A stretch of DNA of 64,000 nt from Shinisaurus crocodilurus (lineage: Eukaryota > Chordata > Lepidosauria > Squamata > Shinisauridae). Location of the stretch: contig CM037877.1 of assembly GCA_021292165.1 (NCBI GenBank), positions 30,764,197-30,828,196 on the forward strand. Direction: 5' to 3'. Under the pieces are notes generated by a model, which did not search any database, was not told the DNA's origin, and saw only the letters and a program-made list of their open reading frames with translations. Positions within the stretch are counted from its first letter, which is position 1. Each line of letters starts with the position of its first letter. Below, piece after piece: positions 11,562 through 22,578 of the stretch. The translations under genes were made by a program, and so were the position numbers.

Positions 11562-11763
11562 GACAGCAGTGGGGTGCATAGGCTGTTGGCTCCAAAGTCA
11601 GTGGGGCGGTGAATCCACTTGGCTAGTATGAACTGTAAAGGAGCTATCCCCTGCCCCCCAAAATAGGTTCAGCACCATACATAAGCTCCTTAAAAGTTCA
11701 GACTAAAACCCAGAGTGGATACCACTGCCCCACTGACATTGGAGCCAACAGCCTCCACTCGGC
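11562..11763. mobile_element. Palindromic MITE, 'ggaggctggtggc' family, copy 1
   Basis: The left arm 'aggctgttggctcc' and 'gtcagtggggcggtg' pairs with the right arm 'cactgccccactgacattgg' and 'ccaacagcct'. Relatives are at 21425 (right half), 24159 (complete), 45828 (left half) and 58768 (diverged). Confidence 0.6.
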
Positions 11764-11995
11764 GTGTGGGGGGAAGCATACTAGAGATTTGGAAATGTAT
11801 ACGTAGTGTGGATAACATGAACTTTTTTCTCCATCTCTGATAATATTGAAACTCAGGGTCACCTTATGAAATCGGTTGTTGATAGATTCAGAGTAGATAT
11901 TAGGAAGCAATTCTGCAGACAATGCATTATTAATATATGAGATTCACTGCTACACAAGACATGGTGATGGTCAGTGACTTACTTAGATGTCATAT

Positions 11996-12243
11996 GCAGG
12001 CAGTCCCCCGGGTTATGAACAAGATCCGTCCCTAAGTCTGTATTTAAGTCGCGAATGTGTATGTAACTCGGAACAGAAGCCGTGCAATGTTTTCAAAGTG
12101 TTGCAAAGTGTCACAAAGTATAGTGCGTGTGTTCGTAAGTACGAACCATTGTATTTAACTCAGATTTTTACATACATGGCAGTCTGTTCTTAAGTATGAG
12201 TTGTCTGTAAGTCGGGGCGTTCATAACCCGGGGACTGCCTATA
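11996..12243. mobile_element. Tigger/pogo-like MITE with long terminal inverted repeats
   Basis: Terminal inverted repeats read 'ggcagtcccccgggttatga' at the left and 'tcataacccggggactgcc' at the right. The right flank is 'tata', and the left flank 'tatg' fits a TA target. TIRs of this CAGGCAGTCCCCG style are known from Tc1/mariner-Tigger elements. No transposase frame is present. Confidence 0.7.
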
Positions 12244-12301
12244 TACACACACACACCCATCTTATCAATAAATTATTCCCTGGGTGAAAAAGGAAATAGA
12301 T

Positions 12302-12425
12302 CAGACTTCCCCAACCTGGTGCTCTCCAGATATGTTGGATTGCAATTCCCATCACTCCGATGCCAGCTGGGAATGATAGTAGTCACAGATTAACACATCT
12401 GGAGGTACACCGTGTTGGGAAAGGT
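12302..12425. mobile_element. Palindromic hAT-like MITE, 'gtgccctccagatg' family (diverged)
   Basis: Left arm 'cttccccaacctggtgctct' and right arm 'gttgggaaaggttg' are inverted, around 'aattcccatcac' and 'gggaatgat'. More diverged than the copies at 20342 and 20670. Confidence 0.55.
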
Positions 12426-12429
12426 TGGA

Positions 12430-12685
12430 TTAGACAAATTTGTGGAGGACAGATGCATCAGTGGCTTTTCACCATGATGAGTAAATAGAAACTCCATGTT
12501 CAGAGTAGGATGCCACTGACTACCTGTCACTGGGGATGGGGTCAACAGTGGGGCAGGGCGACAGCCTTCGTGCTCCAGTTGTGGGCAACTCAGAAACATC
12601 TGTTTGGCCACTGTGTGAAACAGGGTGCAGGACTAGATAGACCTGTGGTCTGATCTAGCAAGGCCCTTCTTGGTTAACATGTTAG
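12430..12685 (+). repeat. LINE/SINE 3' fragment, 'tggccactgtgtgaacagg' family
   Basis: It shares with 18770-18985, 31860-32115 and (reversed) 37410-37660 a block reading 'ttggccactgtgtgaa', then 'ggactagat' and 'tggtctgatc'. These are dispersed copies of one retroposon, likely CR1 or L2-related. It is non-coding here. Confidence 0.5.
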
Positions 12686-12983
12686 TAAGGCCACAATACA
12701 CGATGCTCTTAGGCTCTCCGTGTGCACATGCACACGCACACCCCAGTGGCACAGGGACCACTTCCCTGTGGTGTGATCTAGGGAGGTGCAAACAGAGAGA
12801 AAGCTGCTCCACTGGTGATTTTTGGATTTTCGGGTAACTTTCACTCTGCCATCCACCAATTTGCGGACTTGGAATGTGCACAAATGCGCGTTTGTGCGTA
12901 TTTGCGCAAATTCGTGTTCCTGAAAATGTGCAAATCAGCCAAAAATGCACAAATCCCACCATAACACATATTTTCATGCTTTA

Positions 12984-13232
12984 CTGTGTGGCATAGTGGT
13001 GAGAGTGTTCGACTGGGACTCGGGAGATCCGAGTTCTAGTCCCCGCTCGACCATGAAACTCACTGGGTGACTTTGGGCCAGTCACTGACTCTCAGCCTAA
13101 CCTGCCTCACAGGGTTGTTGTGAGGATAAAATGGAGAGGAGGAGGAGGAGGAGGATTATGTAAGCTGCCTTGGGTTCCTTGCTGGAAAAAGGCAGGGTAT
13201 GTATAAATAAATAATTAAATAAATAAATAAAT
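12984..13232 (+). mobile_element. tRNA-derived CORE-type SINE, copy 1
   Basis: The head reads 'tggcatagtggtgagagtg', resembling a Pol III A box, and 'gagttctagtcccc', resembling a B box. It is followed by a MIR-like core ('gggtgactttgggccagtca', 'cctcacagggttgttgtgag') and a tail ending in (aaat)n. Other copies are at 24964, 32507, 34358, 35942 (reverse), 45965 (reverse, head only) and 57476 (reverse, 3' part). The head is not a functional tRNA. Confidence 0.8.
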
Positions 13233-13554
13233 TTGCTCTATGGGGGAGATTTGCGCATTTTTAATTGGTGTTTTTTTATTATGCAAAATAAAAAAAATTG
13301 GTCACAAGTCCTGCAGACTGCGCAACCTGGGAAAGCTGGTCCATGGTGGAATTCATGGGGCAGACCCTGATAAATTTGGACTCATTTGAGTCTGTTGCAT
13401 ATTTCTCCGACATTCCTAGTGTGATCCCATACTACTATGGAGTGTGTGTAGATATTCTGAACACATGGGCAGGGTCAGTCGCTTGAGTCGTTCCCATCCA
13501 GTTGGTACCCACTTTCCCAGCAGGAGATTGACTGGGTGGGGAAGACCTACATCA

Positions 13555-13692
13555 GCCTACCCTAACTTGGTACCCTCCAGATGTTTTGGACTTGAACTCC
13601 CTTCAGTCCCAACCAGCATGGCCAATGATCAGGAATCCTGGGAGCTGTAGTCCAAAACATCTGGAGGGCACCAGATTCAGGAAGGCTGATCT
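13555..13692. mobile_element. Palindromic hAT-like MITE, 'gtgccctccagatg' family
   Basis: Left arm 'ggtaccctccagatgttttg' matches in reverse the right arm 'aaaacatctggagggcacc'. The centre reads 'accagcatggccaatgatc'. Non-coding. Confidence 0.7.
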
Positions 13693-14635
13693 ACATGATT
13701 GGCACCACCCATATGACTGCGATATTTACACACAGTCCTCAGCAATGTGGGATCATTCCAGCACCACAGGGAAGCAGTGCCCACTCCACTGCTGACATTT
13801 GTGAAGGGTTCCTTACTCTGGAGCAGTGCCGTTCAATTCAAACTTCACTAACACTACTTTAGAGTAGTTTGATGATGCCCGTGTTACACGAAATTACACC
13901 AAACATTTATCTATTTAAAATATTTCTAGGCTGCCTTTGAGGGCAGGAGCCCTCCCAAGGTGACTTACAACAATAAAATTCATATAATAAACATTTAAAA
14001 ACTTGTAATCGTAATAAAACACCCAACGTTCATTAAAAACACACACACACAAATATCAGCATAAAGCATCTGGCCTACACAGTACTAAAAATCTGCAGCA
14101 CAATTGCAGCTACAATCCAGGATAGCCCGGTAAAACATAATCAGGGGAAGGCCCGAGTAAACAAGCATATCTTCCTAAAAGCCTGCAGTGATGGGGCCTG
14201 ACAGATCCCTGATGCCAATGCATTCCAGAGGTGTGGGGCCACTATGGAAAAGGCTGTCTCTCATGTGGTCACCTGTGTGGGCAGGCTGATATGGGTGAAG
14301 ATGGTCCTTCAAGTGATCTGGTCCCAAACCATTTAAGGCTTTAAAGGTTAACACCACCACCACTTTAACTTGGGCTCAGACAGTCACTGGTAACCAGTGC
14401 AGCTGGTGCACTATAGGTGTTATATGAACTGACTGCCTCGCCCCCATCAACACTTGGGCAGCTGCATTCTCCACCAGCTGAAGTTTCTGGACCATCTGCA
14501 AAGGCAGCCCCACGTACAGCACATTACAGTAGTCCTGGATGTCACTAGTGCATTGATAACCAAGGCAAGGTCTGTTCTCTCCTGATAGGGCTGCAGCTGG
14601 CATACCAACCTAAACTGCTAAAACACACTCCTGGA

Positions 14636-14801
14636 CAGGACCGGTGCAAGGCAGTTTGGTGCCCTAGGAAAGATCAGATATTTAGCGCCCCCCCTTCCCA
14701 CTTGAGAGCACTGTATTTTTTTTCAAGGCGTTTCTGGCACCCTCTTTAGCCCTGCGCCCTAGGCAGCTGCCTAGTTGGGCCTAATGGTAGCACCGGCCCT
14801 G
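14636..14801. mobile_element. hAT-like MITE with 8-bp target duplication
   Basis: Termini are 'caggaccggtgc' and 'gcaccggccctg'. The flanks are ctcctgga (14628-14635) and ttcctgga (14802-14809), a 7/8 match as expected for an old hAT target-site duplication. It sits inside the reverse L2-like LINE, so it is younger than that LINE. It contains an inner inverted pair 'gtgccctagg'/'ccctaggcag'. Confidence 0.8.
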
Positions 14802-15024
14802 TTCCTGGACACTGCAGCTACCTGAGCTTCCCCAGTTAGTGAAGAGTCCAGGACTCCCAGACGATGCACTTGGTCTTTTATGGGGAGTACAACCCAATCT
14901 AAGACCTGTTGTAAACCTCCATCCAGTTTAGTTGGTTTCCCTACCCACAGTACCTCCATCTTGTCTGGTTTTGACCATTAAAACCCTATACAGGCTCCAG
15001 TCCAGTTTATCTCAAGGAGCGTCT

Positions 15025-15392
15025 CCAGCAACAGCCAAGTAGGCCGCTCAACAATATCTGCCACAGACAGCCTTCTCCTTGTCCCTCCAGCCAGAGCAGC
15101 TAGACTGGTGGGGACTAGGAAGAGGGCCTTTTCTGTGGCGGCCCCCATACTGTGGAACTCTCTCCCTAGTGACCTCCGCCATGCCATGCCCCCTCTCTAC
15201 TGAGCTTCCGCCACTCACTAAAAAACATGGCTGTTCAGGCGGAAATATGGGGTGGGCTAAGATTTTAAAATTTTATACTGTTTTAAATGTATTTTATTCT
15301 GTATTTTATCGTGTTGTACATCGCCCACAGTGGCCGGTTTGCCGGCCAGATGGGCGATCCATAAATGTAAATAAATAAATAAATAAATAAAG
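15025..15392 (+). mobile_element. L2/CR1-like LINE 3' end nested in an older reverse LINE
   Basis: The plus strand translates near 15115-15240 to the LINE C-terminal pattern 'RAFSVAAPILWNSLPSDL' and 'KTWLFRRKY'. A 3' UTR follows, with 'gatgggcgatccataaatg' and an (aaat)n tail at 15361-15390. It interrupts the minus-strand LINE between its palm and thumb segments. 5'-truncated and non-functional. Confidence 0.75.
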
Positions 15393-16013
15393 TCTCAGCA
15401 TGTTTACCCTAATTCACCCCAAAACAGCCTTCAGATACTGGGTCAAGAGTTCCACAGCCTCCCTGAGATGTGTAGATGGAAATGAGAAGTAGAGCTGAGT
15501 ATCATCCATGTACTACTGACGCTGTAACCCAAAACTCCACATGACTTCCCCCAGAAGTTTCATGTAAATGTTAAAGAGCATGAGGAACAAGATAGAACCT
15601 TGCAAAATGAAGTTGAAGGCTAAAGAAGAGCACCTGCTGGTAATAAAGCTCAAACATGACCCCTGAGCAGAACAAGAACCTTGTTCAACACCGGAGAGGA
15701 TATTCAGCCAGCAAACGGAAATATTAAATACATCATTAAGAAAACAATAATAATACATAGGATTGCTGAGCATTTTCCAAAGATGAAATAAGAATTCAAC
15801 CTGATGCAACTAACACCTCTGCTAGAACACTAAATATACAGAAGTCCACTGATTATTTTGCTGGAGATCCTTGCAACTACTTCCAAAGGCCCAGAGGGCA
15901 GCTTGGACTCCCCTCCCTGCAAACAGGAACCCCAACACTGCACAGCAAATTGTTTTTGAAACTGAGGAAGTTTCAGGAGAAACATCTTAGAAGAATGTAG
16001 GCTCGATATGTAG

Positions 16014-16152
16014 CAGAGATGGAGAATGTGTGTGGCCCACTAGATATTGTTGGACTTCTACTCCCATCATCCCTCACCATTGGCTATACTGGCTAGGGCT
16101 GGTGGGAGTTGTAGTCCAAAACATCTGAAGGGCCACGTGTTCCTCACCCCTG
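16014..16152. mobile_element. Palindromic hAT-like MITE with partial duplication
   Basis: Left end 'cagagatggagaatgtg' and right end 'cctcacccctg', with arms around 'ctcccatcatcc' and 'tgggagttgtagtcc'. The flanks atatgtag and atatatgg match at 6 of 8 bases. Confidence 0.65.
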
Positions 16153-16397
16153 ATATATGGACACGAAGCTTATGGTCCGGTGGAGGCTTTCTGCTGGCTG
16201 AACAGGGGAGGAGGCAGTCTTTGCTTATTCTCCCCTCCATCTGCTCTGGAGTGTTGGAAGATCCTGCGTGACAGTGGGGGAGGTGATGCTAGGGGCTGCA
16301 GAGGGAAGGGGAATCAGCAAAAATCACCCCTCCCTATTTCCACCAGTGGGAGTAGACTGAGCAGAACTTCACTGGGGATGCTCCTGCCAGTGTAATA

Positions 16398-16580
16398 AAA
16401 ACTCTGGCTCCAACCCATTTATTTATTTATTTATTTATTTATTTATTTCATTTTTATACCGCCCAATAGCTGAAGCTCTCTGGGCGGTTCACAGCAATTA
16501 ACAAGACAGTCCCTGCCCGCAGGCTTACAATCTAAAAAGACACGACACACAAGAAAAAAGGAATGGGGAGGGAAGAAGGG
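16398..16580 (-). mobile_element. L2/CR1-like LINE 3' tail, reverse
   Basis: An (attt)n run at 16416-16449 is followed by 'taccgcccaatagctgaagc' and 'ctctgggcggttcac', which is the reverse complement of the 3' UTR seen at 4560-4656 and 57650-57728. Confidence 0.7.
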
Positions 16581-16917
16581 GGAATATTAATACTCCTGGC
16601 AGGGCTGGTGGAATGGCCCTGCACTCCCTCTCATCTCCCCCCTCTCAGCCTGCTGGAATGGCTGCTGGTGGTGGCAGTTGAGGGAGGAGGAGCCGTTGGC
16701 ATTATGATTGACATTAAGGAACTGAAATTCATTTATCACCACATTACATAGCAGATGACCAATGTTGGAAGGTAGATGGGCTGTCTCCACCACATCGTGA
16801 TTGCAGTCACTTCCACATGTGCAAAACCCTGAGTCTTTGGAAACCAAACCGTAAGTCTGTCCTCCTGCACCATACAGGACTCCTTATCACTGGTGCACTG
16901 GTCCTTGCACAGATTTC

Positions 16918-17062
16918 TGTAACTGAATGCTAAGCAGGATCAAGCCTGGTTATTACTTGGATGGGAGACCCCTCCTCTAGTTTCCTGCATTGAGCAGGGG
17001 GTTGGACTCGATGGCCTTGTAGGCCCCTTCCCACTCTATGATCTGTGAAATCTATGAAATGG
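16918..17062 (+). mobile_element. Chimeric SINE: 5S rRNA-like head joined to a CR1 3' tail, copy 1
   Basis: Bases 16926-16970 match the 3' half of vertebrate 5S rRNA, including 'gctaagcagga' (A-box region), 'gcctggttattacttgg' and 'atgggagacc' (C-box region). Directly after 16970 the sequence becomes the CR1-type 3' end: 'ttggactcgatggccttgta', 'tctatgatctgtgaaatc'. The same join occurs on the other strand at 58408-58570, so this is a repeat family and not a one-off 5S pseudogene. 5S-derived SINEs with CR1-like tails (SINE3 type) are known from fish. It is not a functional 5S gene because the 5' half is missing. Confidence 0.75.
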
Positions 17063-18580
17063 CGGAACCATGGATTTTCCCTTCCTTTCTGTGATTGATG
17101 GGATCACAAAAGTGGCACTGAGTGTTCCTTCCTTGGAAAGAAGAGAATCACTGGGTCAGGATCCACAACATGTCCCATTGTTTTTTCTCCTGCAAACATC
17201 TTTGACTATTTACATTTTAAAAATCTTATCTTGAACAAATGATCTCTTTAATGTGAATTGGCTTGTTCTACCAAAACAAAAAACAAAAAAAGCAACAACC
17301 CAAAACAAAACACCCGGGTGTTTGATCCATTTTGATTTTATCATATCTAGGAGATATTGATCAGTTCGCATTGACTGAGGGTTGGCTCTCGGCTAAGAAC
17401 TTGGTGACCGCTCTCATATTAGTACAAAGAAAAAGTTATATAGTTCATTTCCTGAGAATGTTTCGTAGGCAAGAAGGATTTATTGTTTACCTTGTGTTGA
17501 CAGTTCAGTTATATTTGACATAGCAGCCACCTGCTATCTACTTTCATTTGAATGTCAAAAAGTGGATGCATTCCTCATTTTTATTCCTTTAATTTGTTTT
17601 GGGTTTGTTTTTTTTTAAAAATACAGCCAAATGTTTTCTAGCCATACCAAATCCACCTAAGCAATGCATGCTCCAACACAAGTATTAGCATTATTGACAT
17701 TGACTGATAATCTGTCTGCAAATTATAGAAGCATTTCACTTACATTCTGCTTGCTCATTTGGTTAATTAAAACAATATTTTATCATACTAGCCAAAATTG
17801 GACTCTGTTAGCTGCATTGTGCACAAACGCATGGTAAGGTACTTTAATATGTCATCATTACTCTGTGGCACTAGCATATTGCATGCCTATTGGTGTTCCT
17901 CATGGTGCCCTCTTGTATATCAGATGATCAATACTGTCACTCCGAACTGATACTTCCTTCTCCCTTCCTGCTTCCTACCAGGTAATCGGTGCAGTCAAAA
18001 CTGATAGCACCAATCATCTGATTGGCAGGTGTTAGATGCAGTTCGCCCCCTAGCACTTTTGGAACATGCGATAGTGGTGATCCATGTGTAGAAACAGGTT
18101 TCTTCTCATGGATCTCTTGGTGGATGAGGGTGAACATAGCTAAATAATGTGAAGTTCAATATTATTGGCTTGCAATTTTGCAATTTGAACTTACCTAACT
18201 TGAAATATGTGAATATATTCAGGGTCTTCTTTTAGGAAAGTTGCAATTTAATATTGCATCAAGAGAACTGCAAGCTTACATGCTTATTTTGTGACTGCAC
18301 AGGCTGCATTTCTCATACTTGGTGTTCAAAAAGGTGGGTGCTGTATTTGTAGATGATTTGCACATGTTTACTTGTTGCTGAAATTCACTTGAACTTTTCA
18401 AACTGGGTATGTAATCTACATAACAATACCATGGCTCCTCACATGTGCCCCCAGGGCTGTGCATGCATCATGCAAATGTGACCCTTGCAAATATAAGTCA
18501 TGCAGGAGGTGGGTAAACAAAAATCCTAGCTTCATGAACCTCAAACCAATCAACCCATTTAGAAATTCACTAAACAAATT
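17063..18580. other. Stretch without recognised genes
   Basis: AT-rich, mostly single-copy. Short frames have no similarity that I recognise. Confidence 0.4.
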
Positions 18581-18581
18581 A

Positions 18582-18717
18582 GGGTGCAATCCTATGTATG
18601 TTTAGGCAGAAAAATGCCCTACAGCTCCCAGCATTCCCCAGAAAGCATGTGTGGTTGGGGAATGCTGGGAGTTGTATAGGACTTTTTTCTATCTAAACAT
18701 GCATAGGATTGCACTTT
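18582..18717. mobile_element. Harbinger-like palindromic MITE, 'gtgcaatcctatgca' family
   Basis: Left end 'gggtgcaatcctatg', right end 'cataggattgcac'. The arms contain 'acagctcccagcattccc' and its inverse. The flanks are TTA and TAA. Eight further copies or halves are in the window (22579, 25261, 47149, 47459, 49793, 57025, 57268, 61395), most flanked by TAA. A 3-bp TWA target fits PIF/Harbinger elements. Confidence 0.7.
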
Positions 18718-18769
18718 TAATCATTTTTTTTTAACAATGGTATTGTGACATATGCAGCAGATTAGCATG

Positions 18770-18985
18770 TGAGGAGTGATGTGATGGGCGACACTGTTCT
18801 TGCTGCCACTGGTGTATGCCTATGTACTCCAGTTGCTGGGGCACATGGGCAGGGAGGGTGCTGTTGCACTCATGTCCTTCTTGTGGGATCCTGTGGGCAG
18901 CTGGTTGGCCACTGTGTGAACAGAATGCTGGACTAGATGGGCCCTTGGTCTGATCCAGCATAGCTCTTATGTTCTTATCTCCTCC
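18770..18985 (+). repeat. LINE/SINE 3' fragment, 'tggccactgtgtgaacagg' family
   Basis: Contains 'ttggccactgtgtgaacaga', 'ctggactagatgggc' and 'tctgatccagca', shared with copies near 12600, 32040 and 37430. Confidence 0.55.
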
Positions 18986-19304
18986 TCCATGTGGGGCTCC
19001 ATGTGTGTAAATAGCAAAGCATGCGGCGGAGAATTGTGATGCCCAGTGTATGAGGAAGGAAAGGGAGTGTCATGCAGCTGCATAGGCAATGTGTGGCCTT
19101 CCATACTTAATCCCTACACAAACATTTGTATGTGGCAGTGTGCAGAAAAGATCAGCCAATTTTAAAATCTTGGGGAAAGGAAAGCTATCATCTCCCACCC
19201 CAAGATTCACAGATGACACTTGCAGTTGGTCAACCAGTTGTGGTTCAAGCTGATAGGATTCAACTGGCTCTAGCTTTAAGGCTGCACGCACTGACATACT
19301 AGGG

Positions 19305-19417
19305 CAGTGTTCTCCAACCTTGGGTCCCCAGATGTTTTTGGCCTGCAACTCCCAGCATGCCCCAGCCTGGGAGTTGTAGGCCAAAAACATCTGGGGACCC
19401 AAGGCTGGAGAACACTA
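19305..19417. mobile_element. hAT MITE, 'cagtgttctccaacc' family, copy 1
   Basis: Near-perfect palindrome: 'cagtgttctccaaccttggg' at the left, 'aaggctggagaacact' at the right, inner arms 'ggcctgcaactcccagcatg' and 'gggagttgtaggcc'. The 8-bp flanks are tactaggg (19297-19304) and tacaaggg (19418-19425), 7/8 identical. Non-coding; it would form a strong hairpin if transcribed. Confidence 0.9.
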
Positions 19418-19425
19418 TACAAGGG

Positions 19426-20333
19426 AGTAGCTACCATTGAAAGCAGCGAGACAGTTACTTGGGAGTTAAGACGATTGTGCTACATATCTTGGATTTTAAT
19501 TAATGGATGAGCTTCACTAAAATATTCTGATGACAGAAACTTTCTTGTCTGGTACTGAAAACAGGGGCATCACAGAAGTGTTGCGATGTGGGACTTCATG
19601 CCCCTGAGTTCATACACATTTATGCAAATTATGTTAATTGTATACAAATAAAATAGAGTGATCAGTTGCACCTGCAGCCCCTGAGCCCTAGCTGCCGCAC
19701 AGCCCTTGTAGCTGGGATGTATAAATGTGCATTTTCTTACATTCATTTAGATTAGAAAGATGTCTTTGAAATGTAACTAATTGCATAGGTCTAGTACTTC
19801 TTTGTCTTTAAAGCAATAAAATTAATTGGGCCTTTATTTTACATCACCCTGCAAATAATCGCCAGGCCATCTACCCACCATACCTAGCTTTTCTCACATG
19901 CTGAATGTGCATCTAACCTTCTTGTGAAAGTCATGCTGCTTGGGTACTACTAAGGCTTCAGCGTACTAACACATTTCTAGCATGGCAAAATGTGAGATTT
20001 ACTCTGAAAACCCGTCAGGCAACTGAGAGCTAGGTCTATGGAACAAGAAGTGAAGACAAAAAGCATCATTGGCAGCTCATAAATGTCACATGTTTTTGCA
20101 CAAAATTTGCCAGACTTTACAACAAACATTCGCTAGGAGAGCGAGCGAGCGAGCGAGAGGGATGATGGCTCCTTCAATAAGCCATGTGGTGTTTTTTTTA
20201 CAAAAAGTCATATGGTTTCATCCACCACCTACAATCAAAGTTCTCTCTGTTTTCAATGAAAGTCATTTTGTTTCTTTTCTGAACATCTGTTCCCATGAAA
20301 TGTTTCCGCACTCTTACCAGTTCGACCTGTTCC
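19426..20333. other. Stretch without recognised genes; (GCGA)n
   Basis: A short (GCGA)n run lies at 20138-20158. Otherwise apparently single-copy. Confidence 0.4.
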
Positions 20334-20341
20334 CTTTAAAG

Positions 20342-20456
20342 CAGGGATGAGGAACGTTTCCCCATCCAGATGTTGTAGGACTGCAAATCCCATCATCCCT
20401 AGCCAGCATAGATGCAGTCCAGAAACATCTGGAGGGCCACATGTTCGCTATCCCTG
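20342..20456. mobile_element. Palindromic hAT-like MITE with perfect 8-bp duplication
   Basis: Termini 'cagggatgaggaacg' and 'cgctatccctg'. The flanks are ctttaaag on both sides (20334-20341 and 20457-20464), identical. The inner arms are 'atcccatcatccc' and 'aaacatctggagggccac'. Confidence 0.85.
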
Positions 20457-20669
20457 CTTTAAAGGAACAACATAGGCTTGGATCCTAAGATAACTTAAGG
20501 ACATTCATGGAAGAGCAGTTTCCCCTCCCCTCCCCCTCCCTACAGCCACCTGCAAGCCCCAAAAGCCTCTCTGGAGGGTTGGGAGGCCCTCACAATCAAT
20601 ATAGATGTTGGGTGGTGGTGGTGGGAAACTTAAATTCTGTGAACTTCCTTGAGTTCACTTATCTTAGGA

Positions 20670-20807
20670 CAGGGGTAGGCAACCTGCTGCCAGCCAGATG
20701 TTTTGGACTAGAACTCCCATCAGCCCCAGCCAGGATAGTCACTGGTAAGGGGTTGTGGGAGTTGTAGTCCAAAACTTCTGGAGGGCACTGTGTTGCCTAG
20801 ACCTCTG
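20670..20807. mobile_element. Palindromic hAT-like MITE with perfect 8-bp duplication
   Basis: Termini 'caggggtaggcaacc' and 'gttgcctagacctctg'. The flanks are tcttagga on both sides (20662-20669 and 20808-20815). The arms 'cagatgttttggactag' and 'tagtccaaaacttctgg' pair. Non-coding. Confidence 0.9.
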
Positions 20808-20815
20808 TCTTAGGA

Positions 20816-21424
20816 TCTAAGCCTAAGGATTTGGGGCAATCTTCTCTCCCCCAGCAGCTTCCCTGCACCCCATCCCACATAATTCAGAAGGCCTCCCTGA
20901 AACTCCAGAGAAGTTTTTTTGAGGGATGCAAGGTGACCCCAGAGGGAAAAGAGGACAGGAAACTTTCTTCCATAAACATCCTTAAGTTAACTAACTCATC
21001 TTAGGATTCATGCTGTAGCATATTATTGTGATTACAGTGACTGCATGGAAATAATAACTCACTGTGTGCTTGCAGCCAGAGACTTATGGAATGCATCATA
21101 TGCTCACATGGGTTTAACTGAGCACCACAGAGCATAATCATATCTTGCCAGATATGCCAGAGTTGCTGAACTGGTGGTTATAACTCATTAGGCAAGAGAA
21201 TAATAAATACTCTCTCACCCAGGATAGGTAGCAACCGAGGGTCAAACCTGATTAACTGTATCAGCTCTAACTTGAGCAGATGGCATCTCAAGAAGAGGAA
21301 GCAATTTTCTATGGGGTAGCAAGGCAGACGTAGGCATATATTTTAAACGGTGGGTAATATGTTTCACAGGGAAAATTCACAATGGGGATATAAGTAGTTA
21401 GGCAGATGTCAGCAACAGAGAGGA
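20816..21424. other. Stretch without recognised features
   Basis: No repeat family or exon was identified. Confidence 0.35.
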
Positions 21425-21565
21425 GACTCAAAGGATTAAAAAATCATGCAAGGTTCTATTTTGGGGATAGGGTACAGCACCATGGATAGCTCCTCTCAAG
21501 TTCAGAGTACACTCCAGAATGGATAAGTAGCCCCACCCTGAGATTGGAGCCGCCAGCCCCCACTG
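21425..21565. mobile_element. Palindromic MITE, 'ggaggctggtggc' family, right half
   Basis: Matches the right half of the element at 24159-24361: 'ggttctattttggggat', 'cagcaccatggatagctcct', 'gagattggagccgccagc'. The left half is missing. Confidence 0.55.
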
Positions 21566-21569
21566 CTGG

Positions 21570-22577
21570 TGTGGGTAGATGTATAGGCAGTTCCATAACT
21601 GGCCTGATGCAAGCGAAAGATGGTAGGCAGGATCAAGATAAGGCAAAGAGCAGGGGTGCAGAACCTTGGCTTAGCATGTAACTTATGCGGACCCAGTCAA
21701 TGAGTCAAAGCACACAGATGGAGCAACTCTGGCAACCTGCAATTTGTTCTAGGTACACTAGGGCAATGCTGAGGCATGACAACAGGTGAGGCAGGAGTGG
21801 ATTGAAGCATGGTGCCTGAGAGCGGACATCTATCAGAGAGGAGGAGGACAGGGACGAGGACAAGGAGATGGAGAAGAATGACTTCACAGTCACATTCGAT
21901 GAAGTCCTACTTGCCCAATTTCTTAAAAACTTCATCCTTACTTGTCTGACTTTTGCAATCAAACCACTCAGACAAATCACATGCATGAAGAAGTCTCTTT
22001 AAATGATCTTAGTATAATTGGACAATGGGGAGATTTCTAAGGGGAATTAAACTCATTTGGATGCATTTAAATTAAAAAGTCATGTGATTTGCCTGTCATT
22101 ATATGTAATAATGCATTAGGGTTTTCTCACCTTTGGGATTTTTTTCCATCATGCAATAGTTATGATATGCTAGGAAATATATATGCCATGACAAAGAGAG
22201 CAACTTGGGTACCTGCTTAGAAGAGTTCAGTAAAATACCTTCACGCATGTTTAGGGTGAAAAGTTTCAATTGGATGCTGACTGCTCCTTTAAAAATGTAA
22301 ACAGGCAAAAAAGGCAGCTATCTAGTTATCAGAGAAGAGGCATACATTATGATGTGCAGCTTAGTCCTATGCATGCTTACTCGGGAGTAACTCCCATTGG
22401 TTCTTTCTTTCTTTATGGCATTTCTATAAATAGAATAGAAAGGCACCTGGAGGAGGGCCTTAGATGATGAGTGTAGTATACATTCTGAAACCAACCCAGG
22501 TGGTGTAAAAAATCATTAATCAAGTGAAAACCACAATAAAGCAATAAAGGCAACATTAAAAACATTTTAATGATTTA
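21570..22577. other. Stretch without recognised genes
   Basis: Includes a partial 'atgcatgcttactcgggagt' MITE arm near 22369-22400. Otherwise nothing supported. Confidence 0.35.
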
Positions 22578-22578
22578 A

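Larger units (their letters stand above)
13893..15830 (-). pseudogene. L2/CR1-like LINE ORF2, truncated and broken by two insertions
   Basis: Minus-strand frames read, 5' to 3', a reverse-transcriptase palm segment at about 15800-15400 ('GSILFLMLFNIYMKLLGEV'), where the following active-site box is YMDD rather than YADD. Next comes a thumb segment at 14990-14771 ('LGVLDSSLTGEAQVAAV'), then the typical C-terminal region at 14603-14175 ('KLQLVENAAAQVLMGARQ', 'LHWLPV', 'FKALNGLGPDHL'). The 3' UTR runs to about 13893. The order matches ORF2 of vertebrate L2/CR1-type LINEs. It is interrupted by another LINE tail (about 15025-15392) and by a hAT-like MITE (14636-14801), and it has frameshifts, so it is dead. 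Confidence 0.8.

Noticed and set aside
12984..13050. tRNA-like A and B boxes
   Set aside because: They belong to the head of a SINE present at least four times in full; no cloverleaf with an intact acceptor stem is visible.
16926..16970. 5S rRNA gene
   Set aside because: Only the 3' half is present and it is fused to a CR1 tail; the same structure recurs at 58.5 kb.
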